DNA of 7,739 bases from an uncultured bacterium (lineage in GTDB: Bacteria; Verrucomicrobiota; Lentisphaeria; Victivallales; Victivallaceae): NCBI GenBank assembly GCA_949286445.1, contig CASECL010000006.1:1-7739 (forward strand). The letters are read 5' to 3'. Positions 1 to 5,906 of this stretch are shown here, piece by piece; the first letter of the stretch is position 1; each line of letters begins with the position of its first letter. The translations under genes and the position numbers were made by a program. The notes below the pieces were generated by a model, which did not search any database, was not told where the DNA came from, and saw only the letters and a list, made by a program, of their open reading frames with translations.

Positions 1-491
1 CGGTAAATAAATTCCTCAGCCACAGGAGCAAAAACCAATGCCAGAACACAGCATAAAAAACATTCAAAATTGCTCCCGTCAATAATTGACAGGGAAATAT
101 CCTGCAGTTCTTCAAAGGAAATACCCAGATATTTCAATACGCCGTAATTTATGTACTCAAGTACAAACACCCCCAGCGTAAAAAACATAAATCCGGCATT
201 GACCAGCCGCCAATCCTCCCGGTTAAGACGCCACTGCGCCCTTTTTTCCTCCCGGGAAATCCTGCCGTCCATGATCAAAGCCGCAAAAAACTGCAGCACC
301 AGCAGCACCATGGACAACAGCAACAGCATCGGAAAACTGCGGAAAATAAAAAACGCCACCCCGGAAGCCAATTGAAAAATTATCCACAGCCCGACAATAA
401 TCACCATAAAAAGCACCCGGCGGCGCAGACCGGGCAGTGCCGGAATATTATCCAGCGGAAAAAACGGAGATTTAAGAAAAGATTTATCCAT
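1..491 (-). CDS. CPBP-family intramembrane metalloprotease, N-terminal part, cut by the window edge
   Basis: The frame is open from an ATG at 491 to the left edge and gives 163 full codons; the C-terminal half is outside the window. The protein is strongly hydrophobic, with likely membrane segments near residues 26-50, 52-74, 97-117 and 143-157. A charged cytoplasmic-type loop (residues 75-96, rich in Arg, Glu and Trp) lies in between. The last visible residues read APVAEEFIYR, the EExxxR motif (E159, E160, R164) that is motif 1 of the CPBP (CAAX protease and bacteriocin-processing, Rce1-like) family. In that family the two Glu residues belong to the active site in the membrane. The later motifs (FxxxH and HxxxN/D) would lie beyond the edge and cannot be checked. 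The start has only a weak Shine-Dalgarno (GGA, 7 nt upstream). It follows the C39-like gene by 114 nt with no clear promoter or terminator between. The substrate cannot be inferred; the family includes prenyl-protein proteases, bacteriocin immunity proteins and many of unknown role. Confidence 0.85.
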   Translation of the reverse strand, partial: MDKSFLKSPFFPLDNIPALPGLRRRVLFMVIIVGLWIIFQLASGVAFFIFRSFPMLLLLSMVLLVLQFFAALIMDGRISREEKRAQWRLNREDWRLVNAGFMFFTLGVFVLEYINYGVLKYLGISFEELQDISLSIIDGSNFECFLCCVLALVFAPVAEEFIY

Positions 492-605
492 TTGATATTC
501 CAAAACAGAAACTGCCGCCGTAACTCAAGCTGACAGCAATTTCAAATATTAAAAATAATCCAGTATCAGTAAGTATTCTCCCGGCGGGGCGAAAGATAAA
601 ATTTC

Positions 606-1922
606 TCACCGGTCATCTTTCAAATTCAGCACAAAAGCCGCACTGGTTATCGACCATGCCCGGTCAAAATCCATATTTTTACCTTTTCTCAGCCCGCCCC
701 AGCTGTCGGTATAGATGATCTGTTTCTTTTCCGGTTCAATGCCGTTGATAATCCGCATGTGCTGAATGTAGCCGATTTCCGGATCAACTCCCAAATTTAT
801 CCATGCCACCGGCACACCGTCGCGCAATGAATTTTCCACATCGTGGAAAAAATCCTCTTTTTTTCTTTTATCCCGGTTCCGCGAGGCGACAAAAGACTCC
901 TGATCCATCGCCTTGAACATATCAGATACATTGAGCATTCTGGCCCGGCCGACCCGCTGGATGAAATCACCCATTTTAACAATTCTGGCCTTTTTTCTGC
1001 GCGCTTCGGAGTTGTAATCATTGAGAAGACGGTTAAGTCCGTCAACATCGGCAAGATCTTTGTTGCGGTAAAGCAGTTTCATACGCACATTCAGTCTCGG
1101 CGCGGCACTCTTCAACTCGGAAAGTATGGTCTCAATATCGGTTCCGGCGTAAGCATCCGTGCCGGCCAGGTTGGCAATAATGTGCTGATCCGCATCACTG
1201 CCGTAATAATTCATTATTCTGGCCACCACTGCGGCCACACAGTACCCCTTTGCACCCTGATTAACCATGGGTATATCCAGCCAGATACCGCCGGAGGGAG
1301 TTTTCTGCACCTTCTTTTTCAGCTCCTCCGGGGATATTTCCGCATCAATGGAGAGTTTCAGATTTTTCGCTTCCCCCGGAGGAAGAAACGTCACACTGAG
1401 AAATTCCGCCCGGTCGCCGTTCCGGCTCCATTTCAGTTGCGCGGACCCATTCTCATTCTGCCATAGTATCGATTCTATTCTGGTACCGGCAAGCATGGCG
1501 GACTCTTTTTTCCCCCGTTCTCCGGCAAAGCGGTCGAGTTCACCGGATATTTTTTTCACCAGGTCATTCAAACTGCGCGCACTCATATTTCCGGAGTCGC
1601 CGCGGTTGTAAACGGAGATTTCCACTCCGGACAGATTTCCGGTTTTGAAAAGCAGACTCATCTCATCCGGCTGAGTGCCGAAAAAGGAGTGTTTGACCTT
1701 GGTAAAAGCAGAATAATAATGCAGTTTATCACCGCCCCCGCTGCTGGCGGACAATGCGCGGGGCAGCTGCTTAATCCAGAAAAAACGGTTTGTCTTCCAC
1801 AAATTATTCCAGTTTTTCTCTATGATCTTACCTGCGTCAGCTCCGGAAACCGCCGCTGAAACAGCAAGAAAAACTGAAAACAAAAGTATCCGGCACATCC
1901 GGTAAAATCGGCGGCAAATCAT
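606..1922 (-). CDS. Secreted protein with C39-like (papain-fold) cysteine peptidase domain
   Basis: A 438-residue protein. The first 30 residues form an Arg-rich start plus hydrophobic core ending in an AxA-type site (A28-D-A30), so export by Sec is likely. Residues 31-210 are a region I do not recognise. From about 212 the sequence matches the C39-like peptidase pattern: WLDIPMVNQ (Q222, oxyanion-hole type Gln), then GYCVAAVVARIMNYYG with C228 as the likely nucleophile. QHMRIINGIEP follows (H388), then YTDSWGG (D406). This is a complete Gln-Cys-His-Asp set. About 160 residues separate Cys and His, much more than in compact C39 domains; the extra part (about 290-365) is rich in Lys, Arg and Asp. 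ATG 1922 is preferred over an internal ATG at codon 9 because AGGAAAGGGGG lies 6 nt before it. The gap to hisB is 142 nt; a weak promoter-like pair (TTGCCG, 16 nt, TATTAA) follows the hisB stop. No ABC transporter is present, so a bacteriocin-processing role is not supported. It could also be a transglutaminase-like or inactive relative. Confidence 0.8.
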   Translation of the reverse strand: MICRRFYRMCRILLFSVFLAVSAAVSGADAGKIIEKNWNNLWKTNRFFWIKQLPRALSASSGGGDKLHYYSAFTKVKHSFFGTQPDEMSLLFKTGNLSGVEISVYNRGDSGNMSARSLNDLVKKISGELDRFAGERGKKESAMLAGTRIESILWQNENGSAQLKWSRNGDRAEFLSVTFLPPGEAKNLKLSIDAEISPEELKKKVQKTPSGGIWLDIPMVNQGAKGYCVAAVVARIMNYYGSDADQHIIANLAGTDAYAGTDIETILSELKSAAPRLNVRMKLLYRNKDLADVDGLNRLLNDYNSEARRKKARIVKMGDFIQRVGRARMLNVSDMFKAMDQESFVASRNRDKRKKEDFFHDVENSLRDGVPVAWINLGVDPEIGYIQHMRIINGIEPEKKQIIYTDSWGGLRKGKNMDFDRAWSITSAAFVLNLKDDR

Positions 1923-2064
1923 CCGCGTCCCCCTTTCCTGTTGCAGAATTCAAGATCCATGTCGTGCCTGTCTCCTGACGCCGCTGACACACGCTGCAAT
2001 TTCCGGGGTAAACGTTCAATTTTTCCCGTTTCCCGGTTAATATGCCGCGGCCGGAAAACGGCAA

Positions 2065-2652
2065 TTATTCCAATATGCCCTTGGTGGATAATGCCCCCTC
2101 AATTCTGGGATCAATGGATACTGCCGTATCCAGAGCTTTGGCAAAGGCTTTGAATATGGCTTCAAAAACGTGATGCGTTTCTTCGCCTGCCAGCATATTG
2201 ATATGCAAATTCATACCGCATTTAACCGCCAGGGCCTGAAAGAATTCATGGAAAAGCCGCGCATCAATATCCCCCACCCGGTCTGCCGGCGGATTTACCT
2301 TATAAACCAGATACGGCCGCCCGGAAAGATCCAGAGCCAGCTGAATCAATGCTTCATCCATCGGCAGAAGAAAACTTCCGTAACGCCGGATGCCGTGTTT
2401 CTCACCGAGAGCCAGAGAGATCGCGCTGCCCAATGTCAGCCCGAGATCCTCCATGGTATGGTGGTAATCCACTTCCAAATCGCCTTTTGCCTGTACTTCA
2501 AGATCAAAAAAACCGTGCCGGGCAAAAAGCGTAAGCATGTGATCCATAAAGCCGATCCCGGTATCAATCCGGGATTTGCCGCTGCCGTCAAGTTCAATTT
2601 TTACATAAATATCCGTTTCTCCGGTACGGCGGGTAATTTCAGCATTGCGCAT
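2065..2652 (-). CDS. hisB: Imidazoleglycerol-phosphate dehydratase (HisB)
   Basis: Catalyses dehydration of D-erythro-imidazole-glycerol phosphate to imidazole-acetol phosphate in cytoplasmic histidine biosynthesis; the family is manganese-dependent and forms 24-mers. The 195-residue length is that of the monofunctional enzyme, with no fused histidinol-phosphatase domain. All signature segments are present. They are GETDI near the N-terminus (E12), TGIGFMDHML (H38), VDYHHTMEDLGLTLG (H64, H65, E68), FHEFFQALA (H135), GEETHHVFEAIFKAFAKAL (H160, H161, E164) and the C-terminal STKG. The His/Glu clusters correspond to the two metal sites of the family. The ATG at 2652 has AGGAAAG 9 nt upstream and gives the usual N-terminus (RNAEITRRTGETDI). 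No other his gene is in the window, so it is not in a compact his operon here. It has its own strong promoter overlapping the end of the upstream gene. Confidence 0.98.
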   Translation of the reverse strand: MRNAEITRRTGETDIYVKIELDGSGKSRIDTGIGFMDHMLTLFARHGFFDLEVQAKGDLEVDYHHTMEDLGLTLGSAISLALGEKHGIRRYGSFLLPMDEALIQLALDLSGRPYLVYKVNPPADRVGDIDARLFHEFFQALAVKCGMNLHINMLAGEETHHVFEAIFKAFAKALDTAVSIDPRIEGALSTKGILE

Positions 2653-2691
2653 GATAATATTCTTTCCTGTTTAATCCAGACTTCTTGCTGA

Positions 2692-2720
2692 AATATAGCA
2701 CCGCGGGAATACTTTGTCAA
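2692..2720 (-). promoter_or_regulatory. Sigma-70-type promoter of hisB
   Basis: On the minus strand a perfect -35 hexamer TTGACA (2720-2715) is followed by a 17-nt spacer and TATATT (2697-2692, five of six matches to TATAAT). Transcription should begin near 2685, leaving about 33 nt of leader before the hisB ATG. The TGA stop of the upstream PPC-domain gene lies inside the -35 hexamer. The leader is too short for a histidine attenuator and contains no His-rich reading frame. Confidence 0.75.
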
Positions 2721-4576
2721 ATTTTTCCGCCGGAAACCGCCTTATCCGGTTTTGCCGGTTTACCCGGAGCTTTGGCAGGAGGTGCTTTTTTCGCGCCTTT
2801 ATTAACTTTTGCCGCCGCCCGTTTCGCCGGACGGGGACAGAACACCATAAAGTCACCCGCCGGCAGTAAATGCATATAGGCAAAGGCCTGCATATATTCA
2901 TCTGCTGCCACCACCTTTCCCGTCACGGTTTTCCCGTCCGGCAGAACTCCTTCCGCCCGGATATCCAGCGGGAAAACCAGAGCCGGATTTTTCCGTGTGA
3001 CCTTACCTGACAAAATCATTTCGCCATCTGTTTTCCCCGCCGGAATTCCGCCGGAAACATTGATGTCTTCCGTACCGGAGGAAAATTTTATTTCCCCGTC
3101 AAATCCGTCATGCCGTTCCACCGCCACAGAATATTTTTTCTGCGCTCTGCCAATGGGCATAAAGGCGGATTTCCGGGTAAACACGGTAAATCCGGGACGG
3201 GGTCTTCCCAGCCGGAGGTAATAAGCGTAATCCCGTCCGCCAAGTGAATGGCGTTCACTTAAAAATACCCGGTAGATACCGTCTGCCGGAAGTTTCACCC
3301 GGATATATGAATCAGTATGCTGAATGATTTCCCCCACGTTGCAGGACCTGGCCCGGTCGTCATTTTCCGCCAGAAGTCTGCCGTCCGGACCGTAAAGCTT
3401 CAATACCGTATCTGCCGGTGAATTACAGCATCTGGCGGCAGTCTCCAGCACTACTTCCTCATTTTTACGGCCGGAAAAATTGAATATTTCCTCTTTTCCC
3501 GGGGCGAAAATACCTTTTATCACATATTCTTCTCCGGCATCCAGTGTCAGTATGTTCACCTCCGTTGCTTTCAGCAACGGGATATCGCCGGCAAAAGGGT
3601 GGGGATAAAACGGATGAACCTTTTCCCCTTCGCCGCATTCCAGACGGTAAACGAAATCTTCCCTGCCCCGGTAAATAGCATCCCGGACCACCAGGGTGTA
3701 AGCTCCGCTCTTTTCCGGAACAAAACGCATTACCGGATCCGGATTGAAGTATTCATCATCCGCCAGCATAACCATTTTCCCCTCCGGGTCATAAAGCGAA
3801 AGCACAATCTGAAAATGCCCCGGCACTGCGTCTCCGATAAAGGGCTGGAGTTTCCGTGCCGTTGCGGCAATGTAATATTTTCTGCCTTTCTCCAGATGCA
3901 AAGTGTAACTGTCGCTTTCTCCCGGCATAATCTGACCATCCAGCACCGCCGGGAATTTTTTTATCTCCGGGCGTTCCGGCTGTTTCCGGAAAGGCGGCAC
4001 ATAACCGCCGTCATCGAAGTGATCTGCCGTATCAACGTAAAAGAGTTTTGGCGCAGAAACGCCACTGCTGTAATTGCGGATATTGCGCGCACCGGGTTCG
4101 GCATCCGGGGCGATATCCAATTCCACAACCATCATCTGACGGAGAGAGGGATTATCCTGCAATGCATTGCGTCTGACATACATGCTTTTTAACGACATCA
4201 CCCGGGCAAGATCATCCATTTTGCCAAGCATATCTACCGCCTTGCATTTCCGCCAGTCCTGACGTTCTTTTTCCGGCGGCAGCGGCGGCGGAGTCATATC
4301 GCCTTTCTCTATTTTTTCAAGCCATTCTTCCACATATTTTCGCTGACTTTTGCCCAGGTTGTTCATCGGGTAAACCGGATGAACCGCCGCAATTTTAACT
4401 CCATCGCCGTCAATATGAAAACCATTGGCACGGAGATACTGCCCGCCAACCAGAACTTTCACCCGAGTCCCCTGTTTTCCGCCGCAGGGATAGAGATACC
4501 CGATATAGGGATCAGCGGCAGAAAGGACTCCGGCAATAGAAAACAATACTGTTGTCAGCAACAAAACTTTCTTCAT
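2717..4576 (-). CDS. Secreted protein with TIG-like N-terminus, two PPC-like domains and a Lys/Ala/Pro-rich tail
   Basis: A 619-residue protein with a Sec signal peptide (MKKVLLLTTVLFSIAGVLSA, cleavage near A20-A21). Residues 22-65 (PYIGYLYPCGGKQGTRVKVL and following) match the PaGGqrGT-type TIG/IPT-like opening common in PVC-group PPC proteins. Residues 66-160 form a charged, probably helical insertion. Two beta-rich segments resemble PPC (bacterial pre-peptidase C-terminal) domains. One spans about 210-312 (GQIMPGESDSYTLHLEKGRK, LYDPEGKMV, SGAYTLVVRD) and the other about 355-456 (LKLYGPDGRLLAENDD, DGIYRVFLSE). A further beta-rich stretch occupies 460-560. The last 36 residues hold 10 Lys, 10 Ala and 5 Pro. 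The ATG overlaps the DUF1501 stop codon as ATGA, with GAGGTG 5 nt upstream, so translation is probably coupled. No catalytic motif is visible. A structural or ligand-binding partner of the two upstream proteins is my inference. Confidence 0.9.
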   Translation of the reverse strand: MKKVLLLTTVLFSIAGVLSAADPYIGYLYPCGGKQGTRVKVLVGGQYLRANGFHIDGDGVKIAAVHPVYPMNNLGKSQRKYVEEWLEKIEKGDMTPPPLPPEKERQDWRKCKAVDMLGKMDDLARVMSLKSMYVRRNALQDNPSLRQMMVVELDIAPDAEPGARNIRNYSSGVSAPKLFYVDTADHFDDGGYVPPFRKQPERPEIKKFPAVLDGQIMPGESDSYTLHLEKGRKYYIAATARKLQPFIGDAVPGHFQIVLSLYDPEGKMVMLADDEYFNPDPVMRFVPEKSGAYTLVVRDAIYRGREDFVYRLECGEGEKVHPFYPHPFAGDIPLLKATEVNILTLDAGEEYVIKGIFAPGKEEIFNFSGRKNEEVVLETAARCCNSPADTVLKLYGPDGRLLAENDDRARSCNVGEIIQHTDSYIRVKLPADGIYRVFLSERHSLGGRDYAYYLRLGRPRPGFTVFTRKSAFMPIGRAQKKYSVAVERHDGFDGEIKFSSGTEDINVSGGIPAGKTDGEMILSGKVTRKNPALVFPLDIRAEGVLPDGKTVTGKVVAADEYMQAFAYMHLLPAGDFMVFCPRPAKRAAAKVNKGAKKAPPAKAPGKPAKPDKAVSGGKI

Positions 4577-5892
4577 TTTTTCACCTCTCCGGCATTATTT
4601 TTCCCGCCCGCTTTTATTGCCGCGATGGCTTCCGGGGTGTAAATTTCTCTCAACCTGCCCTCTTTGCTTTCCGGCGGCAGTACCGGAGTTTTCAAATTGA
4701 CCGGATTGGGCAGTTGACCATCCGGGTCGATGCCGCAAAGTTCATAAATACTTCCCAGCAGATCCTGGGGAGCCACCGGTCTGGAAACCACGCTTCCGGC
4801 CACGGCATCGGATACACCAACCACCTTTCCGCCCTGAAAACCACCGCCTGCCACCATGGCGGAAAAACAGTTGGAATAATGGTTGCGGCCGCCGTTCCAT
4901 GGTGCTTCCCAGTCAATTTTCGGAGTGCGCCCGAATTCTCCTGTCCACAGAACAATGGTGCTGTCCAGGAGTTTTCGTTCCGCCAGATCTGAAAGCAGAG
5001 CGGCCACTGCCTGATCCATTTCCGCCGTCTTCTGACGCATGGTTTCAAAATGCTTTTTGTGAGAATCCCAGCCCTGGGCATTGATGGTTATGTAAGGCAC
5101 TCCGGCCTCCACCAGACGCCGGGCCACCAGGCAGGAACGGGCAAAGGAACTTTTGCCGTAACGCTCCAGCGTTTCCGGTTTTTCCTGCGAAAGATCAAAT
5201 ACTTTGGCGGCATCGCCGAAAATTATTCTTTTCGCCTCTTTCCCCGCCTGTTCAAATTCACCGGCAAAGGAAGCTCCCGATGCTTTGCCCAGCTGAGAAA
5301 AGTTATCTATTTTATCCAATATTTGAAATCTTCTCTGATTTTCTTCATCACTCAAGCCGCCGGGAGGAGTGATGGAATCCACCGTGAAACGCGGAAGCGC
5401 GGGATTGCCCCCGGTAACCAGCGGAGCGTAACGCTCGCCCAGAAAACCGGTTTCCGAAAAACGTCCCTTGGGCACGGTTAAAATAATATAAGGCGGCAGA
5501 TCACCGCGGTAATCTTTGCTTTTGAACATGCTTATCACTGCACCAATGGCAGGATAAACCCGTCCGCCTCCCGGTTCGCGGCCGGTCTGCATAAGATAGG
5601 TTGCCGTCTCATGTCCCCGGTGGGGATGGGTCATGGTGCGGATGACTGAAAATTTATCCGCCTGCTGAGCCAGTTTGGGCAGGAGTTCACTTATCTCCAT
5701 ACCGGGGACATTGGTTTTGATCGCCTTGAGACCGTTGTTGTAATCTTTTCCTGCGTCCGGTTTCGGGTCAAAGGTTTCCAGCTGGGAGGGGCCGCCCCAT
5801 ATCCAGATTTCGATCACGCTTTTAGCCGGATATGCCGCCGCCTGAAAGAGCGGCAGAGCCAGCAATGCTGTTATAAAAATTGTCTTTTTCAT
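4573..5892 (-). CDS. Secreted DUF1501 protein (alkaline-phosphatase-like fold)
   Basis: A 439-residue protein of the DUF1501 family, placed in the alkaline phosphatase/sulfatase superfamily by fold; its reaction is not established. Recognisable segments are GGPSQLETFDPKP (33-45), MTHPHRGHETATYLMQTGR (87-105, with H89, H91, H94), NAQGWDSHKKH (D276, H278), LWTGEFGRTPK (E319, R322) and GGRNHYS (H338). A conserved C-terminal part (GGKVVG, RPVAPQDLLGSIYELCGID) follows. The Asp, Glu and His residues are candidate metal ligands. The start at 5892 gives a clean Sec signal (MKKTIFITALLALPLFQAAA) with GAGG 7 nt upstream. A longer reading from 5949 would put 19 residues before the signal and overlap the upstream gene by 43 nt, so I reject it. 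Many relatives carry a twin-arginine signal; this one does not. It lies 14 nt after the DUF1549/DUF1553 gene and overlaps the PPC gene by 4 nt. The same gene trio recurs in PVC bacteria, which points to joint function outside the cytoplasm. Confidence 0.93.
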   Translation of the reverse strand: MKKTIFITALLALPLFQAAAYPAKSVIEIWIWGGPSQLETFDPKPDAGKDYNNGLKAIKTNVPGMEISELLPKLAQQADKFSVIRTMTHPHRGHETATYLMQTGREPGGGRVYPAIGAVISMFKSKDYRGDLPPYIILTVPKGRFSETGFLGERYAPLVTGGNPALPRFTVDSITPPGGLSDEENQRRFQILDKIDNFSQLGKASGASFAGEFEQAGKEAKRIIFGDAAKVFDLSQEKPETLERYGKSSFARSCLVARRLVEAGVPYITINAQGWDSHKKHFETMRQKTAEMDQAVAALLSDLAERKLLDSTIVLWTGEFGRTPKIDWEAPWNGGRNHYSNCFSAMVAGGGFQGGKVVGVSDAVAGSVVSRPVAPQDLLGSIYELCGIDPDGQLPNPVNLKTPVLPPESKEGRLREIYTPEAIAAIKAGGKNNAGEVKK

Positions 5893-5906
5893 TATTCCGC
5901 CTCGCT
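5893..5906 (-). promoter_or_regulatory. Ribosome binding site deciding the DUF1501 start
   Basis: The 14-nt gap between the DUF1549/DUF1553 stop and the DUF1501 ATG holds GAGG at 5903-5900, 7 nt before the ATG at 5892. The signal peptide begins directly at this ATG, which supports it over the longer start at 5949. Confidence 0.75.

Noticed and set aside
492..605. Promoter for the CPBP gene
   Set aside because: TAATAT occurs on the minus strand, but no acceptable -35 hexamer lies 16-18 nt upstream; TTGAAA downstream of it has no matching -10.
843..1466. Plus-strand open frame of 207 codons
   Set aside because: It lies wholly antisense to the C39-like gene, whose frame shows a signal peptide and catalytic motifs. 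The antisense product has no recognisable domain and no supported ribosome binding site.
1837..2064. Minus-strand 75-codon frame between hisB and the C39-like gene
   Set aside because: It overlaps the C39-like signal peptide region in another frame, shows no family resemblance, and has poor start context.
2028..2067. Possible terminator hairpin after hisB
   Set aside because: The best stems (GCCG/CGGC or TGCCG/CGGCA) are only 4-5 bp and no U-run follows, so a rho-independent terminator is not supported.
2170..2691. Plus-strand open frame of 173 codons
   Set aside because: Antisense to hisB, which is certain, and to its promoter region.
3599..4192. Plus-strand open frame of 197 codons
   Set aside because: Antisense to the PPC-domain gene. 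The product shows no domain or export signal and arises from the codon pattern of the real gene.
5050..5481. Plus-strand open frame of 143 codons
   Set aside because: Antisense to the DUF1501 gene, with no recognisable features.
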